The translations under genes were made by a program, and so were the position numbers. Shown piece by piece: positions 36,216-48,700 of a DNA stretch of 64,000 nucleotides. This DNA is from Polytrichum commune (Eukaryota > Streptophyta > Polytrichopsida > Polytrichales > Polytrichaceae): contig OX485806.1 in the NCBI GenBank assembly GCA_950295325.1, forward strand, positions 7,192,001-7,256,000, in the 5' to 3' direction. The notes beneath the pieces are model-generated. The model was not told the DNA's origin. It saw only the letters and a program-made list of their open reading frames with translations, and ran no database searches. Numbering within the stretch: the first letter of the stretch is position 1; each line of letters opens with the position of its first letter.

Positions 36216-37653
36216 TCATTAACCTGCAGTCAAACTAAATGTACATCACATGATGATGTCAAACCAACTGAATGGCGGAGTGAATTCTCTAGAATGGCAA
36301 AGTTCTGTCCCCTAGACACTAATAACCACTTGATGGTTGCAGTGTTGAGCAATCTTCTGCCAGGTAATGACAAAGCCAGATATCATACATCTATAGTAAT
36401 CACCACACATTGATTTCATGTGAACTACTACCTTGCATAACTACAATAGGTAAGGTAATTATGCAAGCTTGCAAGGTTCCAAATGCTGGCATGGGTGGGT
36501 ATCCCTAGATGATTCAGATTGTACAGTGGACACAATCTGTGTTGCAGAACTTACGCAACAAGCCATACTGAATCTTAATGCAACCCTGTCATTCCAATGC
36601 AGGATGTAAGCTATCTTAAGTAACGTGGAACATAGCTTACGTTAAGGATTATTCCTTGCTCATACTCTGAGTAAATAGAAGATACTTTACTCCACATTGT
36701 AACATGTATTTGGATGGAAGGAGTTTAAATTTCTAGCTACATTTAAAACACGTTCATAGCTTTCTGGATAAAGATCGTCACTGATATCACCCAAACTAGG
36801 ATAACATGAGAGCTTATCAACCAGCTGAGTGCAAGTAAAGGAATGTTGACCAACACATGTTGCCCAACTATTGAGCTTCCAAGTTCACCAAACCATGAGT
36901 GATGCTCATGAGTTAGCTCCTGAAGCTACAGGAGAAGGAACAATTCACAGCCAGATTCACATACCAAACAACAGATACATTGAAGAAATAGTTTCCACTT
37001 CGTCTGGGACAACAGAAAACACACCTAAAACCAAATATAACTACCGTCCTTTAACATACTTTCCTTTAACTTAGTGTCACCTTCTGAAATCAAGTTCCTC
37101 CACTTACAAATGACATAATTTGAAGGCAAACCCCGCGTACTAACAAAACTTTTTTTATGTACAAATTTCCTGCCTGCAGATACTCTGCAAGAAGTTAGGT
37201 TCTCACCATTGTGGAACTCGTCCATACGAACATCTCATGATACTACTTTTAGAACTGCGATGTGATCGGTATCAGAAATTCAATTATAACACAGCACACT
37301 GTCCAGAGTAATGATCTATGAGAAGAAGCAGATGCGGGAAGTCAACTACAAACAGTAGTATGAACCACCCCACCCAGGAAGCCATGCACCCAACTAGCAT
37401 TCCTGCCAGAAGGCCACATAGACACTAAAGTCTGACTTGGAAAAAAAAAAAAAACTATGTTACGACGGCACCTCAAGTCACAATGTGAGTGATAACCACC
37501 TCTTTCCAAGTGCTGATTAAAGAGCACCCAGACAATCATGAAACAGCCGAATATCTCAAACTTCCAAAACCACTGCTTCCTTGTTTGTTGAAAAACTATT
37601 CCCATTGTTAATAGAACGAACCGAAGAAGATGATGATGGATTTCAATTCCCAT
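36216..37653. other. Intergenic DNA and desaturase 3' flank
   Basis: No gene recognised. The last few hundred bases before 37654 are probably 3' UTR of the minus-strand desaturase. An A run lies at 37441-37454. Confidence 0.45.
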
Positions 37654-39529
37654 TTACAGAAGCGCAACTTCTCTGTTGAAAACCCAGCTGAAGCTTCCAG
37701 TCTTGGGTCCCTTCTTCACCTTGGCCTGTGCCCGCTCTTCTAGTCTCATGATGCGTGGAGGCAATGAGCACACGTACTGTTGCGCGGCCTGGGCCTCGCT
37801 CGACAGCCCTGTAATGTCCGCAACCTCCCATCTCTTCACCAAGTGCTGCATAATCTCTGCGTAATCCCGTGCGGTGTACACCCCGGTCCTTTGGGCCACA
37901 AGCGAGAAGTCGTCAAAAAGGTGCTCATTCTGACCATCGTACATTAAATGTGCGGGCATCGAGATCTTCTTCCTCATCATATCCGCAAATGCGAGCATGG
38001 CACCATTTGGATCAATCTCAAATAGCTTCTCCACAATCTTGGTGTAGGCGTTCTCATGACGCCTTTCATCGGCCGCAATTATGCCGCAGATTGTGGCAAG
38101 CTTCAAGTCACCATGCTCCTTGGCATGCCGAGCGGTGTTCCCATGTGAAATGAAGGTTGCCCGCTCCTGGAAAGCTGTGTACACAAAACCTAAGTATGGG
38201 TTGTTCTCTGTTTGGGGATCCTGCAATCAAACAACCAGGCCAACTTCAGGTCATCAAACACAAACAAAGAACTTGATACACAAACACAACAATCAGCATG
38301 ACCCTGCAATTCCTGCTTCTCTGTGAATCCTTCTAAAAAGACAGTTTTTTGACGTACCAATATTACCCAACAATTCCCCATCACCAAAAAAGGTTGCACC
38401 TGCATATCTTTTCCAAGACAATTGGCTACATTGCACTGTAGAATGCGTGCATTCTACAGAGACACACCCAATTGTGTGCGCAAGAAGGAATGCACTAGAT
38501 ACACTAAACCACACAAACCGAAAGACTTCTTTCGTACCATGCCGGATCCAATCAAATATTGAATGGTCTTCTCCACTTGTCGCATATCCACACGCCCTGT
38601 CAAGTACAAATATTTGTTTAACAAGTCCCCGTGACGATTCTCCTCTGCCGTCCACGCGCGGGTCCAAATTCCCCAGGGAGTGGGACTCGCACCTGTTTCG
38701 TCCCGCGTTCCATCCAGGGTGTTCAGCATGGTCTGATAGGTCGGCAGTGCCTCCTCCGTGATCATATCACCCACCAAACAAACCAGGTAGTCGTCTGGCA
38801 ATCCTGCTGCTCGTTCCTGAAGCTCCTTCACCTCCTCCAAAAACCCTTCCGACGACGGCTCCGGCAGGAAATCCTGAGGCTGCCAACACTTGTCCACATC
38901 CTTCAAGTACGGCAGCAATGTGGTGGACGCCCACCCCTCCAGGGACTTAATCGCTTCCAACTTCTCAGGTGCCAGGGAGTGCATAATTTTCGAGTGTTTC
39001 TCCTTGGGCGCATTGCCTACAACCCTGCAAACACAATAATACAGATTACCATCACCGATTTAGCTTATTACCGGGGGAATACGTATCGACCTCATGTGAT
39101 TCTTTATTGTGCAGATGGTCAGCTGGTCAATTTCCTTCCTGAACCCTACAACAATATCCTCATCTCCTTTCCAGAAATGCGAAATGTTTGTTTTCCACAA
39201 GGCCCGCTTGATCTCCTTCTTTCTGCACTCTTGATGAAATCTCCTCTCTCCACGAGGTATCATCGTAGATACACCCAACTCTACTCTCTCGAGAAAGAAG
39301 AGCCACTGAAAAAAAGGCACACTTACTTCCATTGGTGTGGGAGAGTCGCGGTCATCCTAATTTCCATCTTCCTTAATTTGTAGGTGTGTCCTTTGTTGGC
39401 CTGCCCGTTAAAACAGGCCAAGGAGCTCGTCCTCACATTGCAATCACTCGACCGGTCTACCTTGTTCACGCCCAGCTGCGATACAACACGCGGTGATTCG
39501 CACGCTAAATGACTAGCCACCGCCGCCAT
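37654..39529 (-). CDS. FAB2: Plastidial stearoyl/acyl-[ACP] desaturase (three exons)
   Basis: Coding exons, in gene order, are 39327-39529, 38538-39024 and 37654-38220, giving 418 residues. The donors GTAAG and GTACG and two GCAG acceptors agree in phase. The enzyme introduces a cis double bond into acyl-ACP in the plastid stroma, using ferredoxin and a di-iron centre. Both iron-binding E-x-x-H motifs are present: EENRH (about 195-199) and DERRH (about 281-285), plus [13 protein letters not shown] and the [12 protein letters not shown] stretch. Exon 1 encodes a Ser/Val-rich, basic, transit-like leader and ends in phase 2. Exon 2 resumes at [10 protein letters not shown]. The mature part aligns end to end with the FAB2/SAD family, so specificity is likely 18:0-ACP delta-9, although paralogues differ. 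The gene symbol denotes the family. Confidence 0.95.
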
Positions 39530-40560
39530 CCTTCCTCCCTATTGCCGATTTGCCAAACCCACCTGCACATCGATGACACAAGTTAACCCAATCCCCCAAT
39601 CCCTGCCAAAACCCCATACAAAACTCCTCCACATAGATAATAACCCTCAAACAAGTACACCACTGAAACCAACCTCGCAAAAACCCACACCACCAAACCC
39701 TATAAACCCCTCCAAGACCTCCCCCACACACACTAACCCTCCCAGATCTACCACTAACCACTCCCCACCCTCCACTAACCGATATCAAAACCTCCCCGTC
39801 CCTCCACCCATCCCGGATTGCCAAACCCAGAAACCCACACAACTACCACCGTCACCATCACTGTAACCATCAACCCTCATTACCAACAGCATACAAAACA
39901 CATACTCAAAAACCTCCTCCCTACTGCCGGAGTGCGTGAGGTTTCCCTACACGCCCCCTTACTTCTTCACAAGCTTGACAGTGCCAATCACCATAACCAT
40001 AACTCAACGTTTCAACAACATGATGCCATATGGAGCCAACAAACATCTGAGGATTCCTCCCCCCATGTGCATCTTCCTTCACTGACAAGTTTGGCAGAGG
40101 TGACAGAGTTTGAGCGACAGGAAAGAAACCTCAATCTCACCGCACCCGAGTGAATGAATGAAAGAATGAATGATTGTGCGCGTGCGCGCGCTCTCTCTGA
40201 GCCGGTGGGAGGAGAAGTAGAGAGAGAGAGAGAGAAGAGAAGGCGCGGATGCTTGTGCTGGTCGTAATGGTTAACTAAGTACACGGGAGAGGGGAGGGGT
40301 GAGGGGGGACTCTACTACTATTACTCGCTCGCTGCGCAGTGCGGACTCAGCCTGGGAGAAGAGGGAGAGATGAGGACGCGCGACTGCGGCGGCGGCGGCA
40401 GCGGGAAGGGAGCCGGACGGGCGAGGACGGACCGACCGAGGCAGGCGACTACGGCCGGCGGAGCCAGCGAGCGAGGGGAGGCGAGGCGAGGGGGGGGAGG
40501 GAGGCGGCCAAGTGTGTGGTAGGGGAGTGAGGAGCGACGCCCCCCAAGGCGACTCTCCCA
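39530..40560 (-). promoter_or_regulatory. Leader and GC-rich promoter region of the desaturase
   Basis: C-rich on the plus strand (39570-39950), then a GA run at 40217-40234, alternating GC near 40175-40190 and strongly CpG-rich DNA at 40330-40550. This is the only CpG-rich block near the desaturase start. Open frames here (for example 39573-39866, Pro/Thr-rich) look compositional. The exact transcription start cannot be read. Confidence 0.4.
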
Positions 40561-41810
40561 CTTATCTCCCACTTTCCCCATGCCCCAATCACATCGTAAA
40601 GACCCGTGCCCATCCGCACCCAACCGAATTGCATTCCCCTTTGTAATCGGACATCGCTTTCTTCTTCCGTAACGCATCGCATCCCACGTGTTTCAGAATG
40701 CATTACGGTTGTGGATAGGCCATCATGTTTTTCAACCGCATCGTAATCGTCGAAACCCATCTTTACGTCTGGTAATGAACTCGAGGGAGCGCATTGACCT
40801 GTTACATAGAATACATGTAATTTTGGGGTTTAGTTTATACACCGACGTGACTAGGAGCCCGTTCTTCCATGCCGCGGTCATGTTGTCTGTTACTACATAC
40901 ACGGGGCGTTGTACTTTACTTGTGTGTAATAGAAATTATGTTCTTCTCTCTTATCTACCACTTACCCAACCCTTTTACTTGGCTCTATACCCCCGTTCAT
41001 AAGGAAAAAGTCAACTCTCCCCACTTATCTCCCACTTTCCCCATGCCCAATCAAATCATAAAAGACCCGTGATGAGCCGAACTGAATTCCCCTTTGTAAT
41101 CGGAGATTGCTTTATTTTGGCGTTACGCATCCCATGTGTTTCGGAATGCATTACGATTATGGATAGGGCATTATGTTTCTCAATCAATCATAATCGTTGA
41201 AACTCATCTTCGGATCTTTATGTTTGGTAATGAACTCGAGGGAGTGCATTCACCTATTACATACACCGGCGCTATACTTTACTTGTGTATAACAAAAATT
41301 CCGCTCTTCCCTCTTATCTACCAGTTGCCCAACCCTTTTACTTGGCTCTATACCCCCATACATGAGGAAAAAGTCAATTCTCCCCACTTCTTTCTCACTT
41401 TCTCAATACACGGGTTGATACCCAAGTCGATACTTGAAAAATTCAACTCTCTCAGTTATCTCCCACTTACCCGGCACTGATACTGGGCTATATACCTATG
41501 TATAAGGAGAAGTTGACTCTCTCCCCAGTTATCTCCCACTTTTCCCAATACACAGGTTGATACCCGAGTCAATATTTGGCTCTATATGTGTGTATTAAGG
41601 AAAGAAAAGAAAAAGAACACCTCTTCACTTACCCGGGCCGATACTTGGCTCTATACCCATATATGAGAACATCTTGTATTTCCCACTTACCTGGGGCAAT
41701 ATACTTGGCACTATACCCATGAATAAGGTACAGGTCAGTATCTTCCACTTACCCTGGCTGATGTCTGGGTCTATACCCATGTATAAGAAAAGATTACAGT
41801 TTCCTTTCAT
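40558..41810 (+). repeat. Tandem repeats upstream of the desaturase
   Basis: Two long units start at about 40558 and 41020 (CTTATCTCCCACTTTCCCCA) and share GACCCGTG, CCCCTTTGTAATCGGA, GAATGCATTACG, GGTAATGAACTCGAGGGAG and CCCAACCCTTTTACTTGGCT. From about 41310 this grades into a shorter 70-90-bp repeat built on CCACTTACC-GG--GATACT-GGCTCTATACCCATGTATAAG, with five or six copies to 41800. Confidence 0.85.
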
Positions 41811-41894
41811 TTGTTGCTGAGCATGACTAAGCAAGGTTGGAGATAAGGAAATTGCTTGATAACCACAACCATTGCACTCTGGTAAAGAAGAAAT

Positions 41895-42480
41895 GTAACT
41901 CCCATTAAGCCTTCAAAAGCCTGGGGGTTTTAGCTTGGATTAAAAGAAAATCTATTATAAAGTGTGAATTAGAAGCTTTATTTTGTGTGGGCATACAAGA
42001 GAAAGTTTTAGGGAGTTGATTTTGAATCACATCCATGCAGTTGGAAGATGGATATTTACCCTTGGTCTCCACCAAATCTTTTACAAGCATTTTCCTTCAA
42101 ACAATAACCGAATTCCAAGATGTATCAAAATCACTTGATCTTTGATACGATTGGCTAAAAGTTCGAGCTACATAATCTGGTGGGAAAACCCAAAATTATT
42201 CATGTCACTATTTTTTGTTACTTTCCCAAAATAACTAGTTTTGTAACAGAGGAGAGGAAAAATGAAGTGTTTCAACCACTTCGAGATCCATATGTGAGAG
42301 TCATTGATATTAAGTTTCGATCCGTTTACTCTAGATGGTGCAAAACTTTATTGTGTCAAGGTGCAAGAAAAAACCAAGAAAAGAGAGGAGTCAGCCTCAA
42401 GAGATATATCTTTGAGAAATGCTCACAACCACTTTTTGGCCTCTTGAGCATTTAGGAGTTCAAACACAACATTCATTAAC
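41895..42480 (+). repeat. Dispersed repeat family B, copy 2
   Basis: Opposite in orientation to the copy at 35400-36215. Conserved words include TTTGTGTGGGCATA, CCCTTGGTCTC, ATCTTTGATACGATTGG and TACTCTAGATGGTGCAAAAC. Confidence 0.65.
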
Positions 42481-42996
42481 TACAACGTGTTGATGTGGAT
42501 CGAAGGTGGATTGGCATGCAGAAGCTAACGTTGCTTAAGGGATAGATTGTGGTGCCGCTACCTAATCAAAACTCTAAACCATGCGAACCGTTGTTTGTTG
42601 TGTAGCGAATTTAGTCCCCGCAAGGACTCAAAAACTAACTACACCGATCCATATCATAGAAGCAAGAAATACTTACCATGCCAATGAATGGAAATTAACT
42701 TAATAACAAACTGAAAGCTCAACATGCTAGCGTGATACACACAAACAACTCAGTCCCCTTGCCATGCCCCTTCCCCAAGCTCATTGAACTCCACATTTGA
42801 GGGTTGAATGCATATATTTCCGGGACCCTTGTGGTTCTTGATTTCATTGGGCACATGGAAGTTCTCGGTTACTTGCATCTCAAAGTCATTGGTGTGGGTT
42901 TAGATTGGAATTCCATAATTTTAATGGTATTCAGATCCACTATGTGCCTCATGTCCAATATAGTATGTGTAACTAACTGAGAAGATAAGAGAATTA
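42481..42996. other. Intergenic DNA, no gene seen
   Basis: No coding signal. TTA at 42994-42996 is the left target duplication of the next element. Confidence 0.4.
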
Positions 42997-43568
42997 GGGT
43001 TAGTTCACACCATGGACCATGAAGTCGGACCATGGAGGATGGCCTTTTTTCATGGTCCAAAATTCATGGTCCAACTTCCATGATCCAATTCCTGAAAAAA
43101 TAAAATTACACAACTTTTGGGCCTCTCACTAGGTGTGAACCCAAATGTAGACCAAGAGGAATGGCCCATGCACCAAAAAGTGAATGTGCTCATTCATATA
43201 TATATATATATGCCCCAAAATGGAAATTTTGAAAAAAAAAATCAAGTTTGACCATTCTATTGTCTTCGTCTTCGCTCCCCCCAAAAGGATTTCATTAGAA
43301 GAGTATTATAAAAACATTTATATACCATATGCCCTTGCCTTTTTCTACTAGAGCACCTCTTTTGCCTCTCCCACTGTAAAACATGTTGAACCATGTCACT
43401 GGATAATGAAGGCCTTAAAATATGTCTTTTGGAGACCTCAAACTCCATGGTCACTCTGATATTTTCTACTTGGTGTAAACCGACGTGGTCCTGGGATGAG
43501 TTCAACAACCAACCACATATTTTACATGGTTTTGGGACAACTTCATGGTCCATGGTGTAAACAACCCC
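42997..43568. mobile_element. Harbinger/Tourist-like MITE, family H2
   Basis: 572 bp, with left end GGGTTAGTTCACACCATGGA and right end the inverse of GGGGTTGTTTACACCATGGA, flanked by TTA at 42994-42996 and 43569-43571. The GGG start and TTA duplication fit PIF/Harbinger. No transposase. The sub-terminal region repeats CATGGTCCA words several times. Distinct in sequence from family H1. Confidence 0.8.
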
Positions 43569-43571
43569 TTA

Positions 43572-44480
43572 GATGTGTACTTTTATTCAATACCACATGT
43601 TTACAATATTTTACACTAACTTACTGATGTTGAGGACACTTGGCGCCAAGATATAGGGTATCGAGTGAATAGCCCTTGGATGCAGTTGTGATGCATTCAC
43701 GCCACGTCATAGCCTCTCCTACCTGGTACTTTGAAGGCCTTTATCCACATGCAAGTTCTTTCAAAAGTTGCTTCCTATTTCAAAGACAAACAAATACATA
43801 TCGTAGACACTCTAAACTCCATAGTATCACACTTGTGGCGACCAAAGTGCACGTGATATTACGGAGTTTTGTAGTGTTAACATGGATGAGTGATACTATA
43901 GAAGTAGTCTAGCATGTGACACTATGGAACAACACAAAGGAGATGTGAGGACAATTTGATTTCATTCTCATGTTACCTACGTTAGTGTGGTTTGCTCCAC
44001 TTGGCCTTCCCGGGCGATGTGGCGGATGCATGCACCGACATTCAACAAGTGGCATAAGAGGAAGAAGGAGAAGAAGACACTCCACATGTTGACACATGAC
44101 GCAATGGGAGAGTGTGGGTTGACTTCTTGGGTGGTTTGCATTAATGACAAACTTCGTGATATAAGGGAAAGAAATGTGACAATAAGGAGTGAGATTTGAA
44201 CTACGAACATCCGTTTCCTAGGGATTCGGGATATTAGAGAGTGTGTGGTATTATGGGGGTTGATATGACGGAGTTGAGGGTGTACATATATGTGTTCTTG
44301 TGCTAAAATTTACGTGGTCATAGGGTTTTTATTATCTCACTTCTATCTTCACTAAACTTCTCGTTCATCTCCTAGGCATCCTCTTTACAAATGCTACTCG
44401 AATATTAGTGCCAACTCTACTCACATCTGACTTGGTTGAGACTTCTTCCAAGCATGTTGCCATAGTTGAAGAGGCAATTA
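43572..44480. other. Intergenic DNA, no gene seen
   Basis: Short frames only; nothing recognised. Confidence 0.4.
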
Positions 44481-45114
44481 CAGTAATCTCCCGCTTAAGT
44501 ACACACCCCTTTAAGTGTACAATTTTGTTTGACGAAAATCAGGGTTCATACTTTATTGTTTGAACATATCATGCATAGTCCTTTTCCGCGAATGCATGAA
44601 TTTTTTACGCTTGACATTCAATGTCAGTTTGTTAACGTTTTGCTGAAACGTCTCAAACGATTGTCGCATTTCATCATACATCTATCTAGCTTCCGTTTGA
44701 ACATCGGAGCAAAGCAAATGGTTGTCGATGTCAAGAACAATGATGTGTAGAGCTTCAACGCCTTTGAAGTTTGTAGCACTTTCAGATTCAACAAATATCT
44801 CAATAGGCTCTCCCAGCAAATGATCCGTTGCAGTATGTTCTCCCAATTGTCCCAGACTTTCCGGAGAGCGCTTTCACTGACTTCATACTCCCGCCCCAAC
44901 GCCTGCTTGCTCGACACATTCAACTTGCTCAACTTTGCAATGATTTCACATCACTAGGCTTCGGTCAAGCGGGTTGCCTCAGGTTTCATCCGTTTCCTGT
45001 TGCAATTCATCGAATCAGAAGGTCCAGAAAGCGATATGAGTAAAGTACGCACCTACCAACTAAATGCACATCAACGACTCTGGTCCAAAGTGCGTACTTA
45101 AGCGGGAGATTACT
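44481..45114 (-). mobile_element. pogo/Tigger-derived element retaining a CENP-B-type HTH fragment
   Basis: 634 bp with inverted ends (left CAGTAATCTCCCGCTTAAGT; right ACTTAAGCGGGAGATTACT), preceded by TA at 44479-44480. On the minus strand, 44624 to about 45050 encodes a degraded HTH: EIIAKL, then ALGREYEVSESALRKVWDN, the KLEII...LA..F.VS..T...I pattern of CENP-B_N/pogo transposases. Two stops lie just before EIIAKL. The catalytic DDE domain is absent. The ends differ from the CAGTCTAACC family, so this is a separate pogo lineage. Confidence 0.75.
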
Positions 45115-46198
45115 ATGCAAAGCTCCACTTGGTTTGTATGTTTTTGTTAACCGATCCCACAATTATCATCAAAACAGTTATCAAACCTTGTCACAAAATT
45201 TCATCTGTGGAGGCACGATGTTGTCCATAATTCCCCAATTTTAATCCACGAGCTCGTCAGTTATCGAATCTGGATGAGATCGTCGAGCATATCATTCAAG
45301 GTTGGATCGAGGACTCGTGTTAAAATCACACTGCAATTTTGAGAGCCGGCAAGAAAGAAGGATGCTCCTGCGAAGATGATCTGGTTGATCTCCCAGGACG
45401 TTGATTAGAAGGTTTGATCACCAACGTCGAAATACATCGAATCGAAATGACTAAAACGTCTCTTACATTGAAACAAATTGTTTCGTCTATATGTTTACAT
45501 GCATTACAAACCGCTTAAAGACGACTACATGTACAAAACATCTGATTTACTGTGGTCCTCACTATTCGTCATTGACCCACATTAATTGTCTTGCAATCAC
45601 TGGGTGGCATGGCAGCTTGAGAGGGTGTCACATGACAAATGGTGGGATCGAGTCTAATCAACATGGCACACCAACTTAAATGTCACACTAAACCTGATGA
45701 TTATGCATTGTTTGAATAAGGCGTGTGGAGTACAATAAAGTCCACGCGTATTTTATTTTTCCCTCTATGTCGGCGGCAAGCCGATTACGCATGGAATTCG
45801 TGGCAAGATATTAAATATGGACGGGATCTAATGCAAATCCAACGGCTAGAAAAAGCCGCATGGCTTTACGCGAGGAAATGCCCTTGAGTGGGGTCGTTAT
45901 GCGCGTAAGGACCCACCTCACATTATCTACCACATCATGAAGTTCAAGCTATACTTCATCTTCATCCTCATTGTCATGTGTGAGTAACATTACATGTGAG
46001 AATGAGTTTGAATGTCAAGGCTTTGATAGTGGATCTTTGTCACCGAAGTAAAAAAGGCCCATAATATCGAGATGATTTACGATGATAAACACTATCTATG
46101 GCCAAAAGTACTCTAAATTGTGTAGAATTGTACTTCTGAGGGGGATCAAGTCAAATAGTGGAGGCAGCCAGTGACACCCCAAAGACAACTCTCACATA
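45115..46198. other. Intergenic DNA, no gene seen
   Basis: No coding or repeat structure recognised. Confidence 0.4.
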
Positions 46199-46703
46199 GG
46201 GCCACTTCACACACGAGACTGAGAGCCCGAGACCATTACACTTCAAGCACTCTCATTGGTGGAAAAGGCCGGAGCCGGTCCAAGTTCACCTCACAGTACG
46301 CTTGAGGGACCAATGGAGTATGTGAATGCAAGATGGATGTAAAGTCTACATGGATGGATTCTTATATGGCATCGAATGGATCATGTTTCATGGTCACTTG
46401 GATTACTTTCAAAAAACCACCTCTTGGAGGTAGGTCTAACACAAAGCCAGGAGACCACGGCACTCCGAAATCTCACAACCATAGATCTATTCTATTTAAC
46501 CATGTGTGAGGACCCGCATTAATAGAAATTCATTGAAATTGCACTTGGTTGAGGGCCCGGTCACATATGACTTCACACTACACTTGAGGATCCGTGATCA
46601 CACTACATGATTTTGAAGGTGTCTTGGGACGGCCTTTGGACACTTTCTTTTGGGCTTTCACAATTTCATGGTCACGGCTCTAGGCGCGTGTGTGAAGTGA
46701 CCC
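46199..46703 (-). mobile_element. Harbinger/Tourist-like MITE, family H1, copy 2
   Basis: 505 bp; ends GGGCCACTTCACACACGA and GCGTGTGTGAAGTGACCC. The right flank is TTA (46704-46706); the left flank is ATA, one change from TTA. The interior aligns, inverted, with 3079-3747 but has only one copy of the 175-bp unit. Confidence 0.8.
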
Positions 46704-47164
46704 TTATCTAACTCGTACTTTTACCGGACTATTCCCCTTTAATATGATCGACACCCCAAGCCCATCCCATCATGCACTTTCTCAAATATCACACTCACTG
46801 TCTTGCCTTGATGGATGCCCTAGGCATTGATTTAGTATGTTTGCGTTCAATTATTTCATTGTTTATCTTACTTCTTTTTCTTTTGTGCGTGTGGGTGGGG
46901 GGGGGGGGTCGTTAAGAAGTTCAACTTTATTTTGGTGTGATTTTGTTCAAGTACTTTTATCATAAAATTCTTTTACTCTTATGGTACAATTTCATTGTTC
47001 TGTTTATAATCTGGCATGTGCCAAACTTGCTGATAATACTCAACATTGTTAGAAATCACAACATGGCACCTTACCATTAAGCTCAAACAAACAAGATTTC
47101 ATCATATATATTGCATTTATATCTAGATTGAACGTCCATGGAGATGTGGACCTTGGAAGTTAGA
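46704..47164. other. Intergenic DNA, no gene seen
   Basis: Contains a G homopolymer near 46897-46908. No coding signal. Confidence 0.4.
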
Positions 47165-47570
47165 TACTACCACTAAATATGATATTTAGTGTCACCGATC
47201 CTAATTGTCTTGCTCAATACTAATTGTAAACTGCGGTATAATGTCACCAACACTAAATGTTAAGCCAACATTATTTGTCATTTGTTGTAAAAAAAATTGG
47301 GGGATTATAGATCTACAATGTTGCAATTACTATCACTTACCAAGTGATTTCTTCACCCAAATCCCAATCATCCATGAAAACAAATTCATCACAACTTGCT
47401 GACAAGAGAAGGTATGGTTTTGGTCAACGGATGAACTCATCCACCATCCATGACAATGCTTGTTCACTTATTCATAAGAAGTGTCATCCCAAAAGTTCCC
47501 ATGGTGACATAAAATACCATATAACACTAAATACCATATTTAGTGTAGCATCTAATGGTAGTCATCTTGG
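47165..47570. repeat. Imperfect inverted repeat related to MITE family S1
   Basis: The left end, near ACTACCACTAAATATGATAT, is inverse to the right end near ATACCATATTTAGTG...AATGGTAGT. The TATTTAGTGTCAC word also occurs in the S1 ends. Diverged; no target duplication seen. Confidence 0.45.
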
Positions 47571-47717
47571 CCCCACCGAGTGGATGATAGTCACTGAGGA
47601 ATGTCATGGTTTTGTAAAGAAAATGGTTGGGAATATGTGGAAATATTGATTTATCAGAAACTATATTTTTATATCGTAATTTGGTTGTTGACAAATGAAG
47701 GTCTTCCAGAGTATACG

Positions 47718-48073
47718 GTATAAATTGCCCTTGGCTAGATCACATCTTCATTCGGATGGGCCCCGCCCCTCCCACGCCTCCTTCACTGCCCAATCTTCCT
47801 TCCGGCACTTGCATGAGAACTCTTCCCTGTTGGGAACCAATGTGACAATACCCGGTCACTTAAGCCATTAAGCTCCTTTGGCATGTGAAGGAACTCCACC
47901 ACTTAACTTAGTAATATTGAAAGTGATGTCAACTTGACCGGGAATTTTCACATTGGCTCCCAACGAGGAAGAGTTCCCACACAAGTGCATGGATGAAGAC
48001 CATGCAGTGAAGGAGGCTTGGGAAGGGTGGGGCCCAACCGAATGAAGATGTGTTCTAGCCTGGGGAGTATAAA
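47718..48073. mobile_element. Foldback element with ~145-bp terminal inverted repeats
   Basis: The left arm (TATAAATTGCCCTTGGCTAG, then CATCTTCATTCGG, GGGCCCC, GCCTCCTTCACTGC, GAACTCTTCC, TTGGGA.CCAATGTGA) is followed in inverted order by the same words from about 47930 to 48073. Only some 60 bp separate the arms. No coding frame and no certain target duplication. Confidence 0.8.
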
Positions 48074-48149
48074 CTAACCCTCTTCCGTGTCACAATTATT
48101 GTAACAAAAGTAGGAGGGGACATCAAAAGGTCCATGCCATGACACAACT

Positions 48150-48190
48150 AGTGCAAACCAAATAATAATAATAATAAATTAATTAATTAA
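48150..48190 (+). repeat. (AAT)/(TTAA) low-complexity run
   Basis: A short AAT microsatellite followed by AATT repeats. Confidence 0.8.
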
Positions 48191-48414
48191 AAATCTTTCA
48201 TTTGGTACAGTCGCCCCTTGACTCATGCACCCCATCATGTTCTTTAAAAAAAATCACAATGGTGGCCTTCCTTTGATGAGATTGGTCCCCTAGGTGTCCA
48301 ACGTAATCTATCGGCCAATGCCAAGAAAGTAGTACCCTTCTCCCATGCCCAAAAACAAAAACAAACGTTTTCGCAAAAGGAAGGGGAAAAAACAAGACGT
48401 CCGCATCAGGGCTC

Positions 48415-48700
48415 GGGGAGAACCGGTGGTTTGTTACAGATGAACCGGTTGAGTTTGAGGAATAACCGATTGAAGTTGGAGACTTCAGGAGAATTACGGA
48501 TCATTCTAGAAGAATCTATGGAATATATCTCAAATGAATCAAGCAAAACCGGAAGATGTCAACATGTAACTGGGTGTATTTAGAATCACTAGGATCTTCG
48601 CCAACCATGTCCAAAAACTTCATGGGCAGCGGTCCGCATTGGAGGATGATATCCTACTCCCTACGAGCCTTTCGGGGGAGGTAGATACGGGTAGGGGCAG
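48415..48700 (+). repeat. Repeat family C, ACCGGTT-containing, copy 2
   Basis: Resembles 12700-12960: both have AGATGAACCGGTTGAG, AACC-GTTGAAGTTG, GAATATCTC-like and ACAACATGTGAAC-GG-like segments in order. Confidence 0.45.

Noticed and set aside
39573-39866. Plus-strand Pro/Thr-rich 97-residue frame
   Set aside because: Made of C-rich sequence in the desaturase leader; low complexity, no domain, antisense to a real gene's 5' region.
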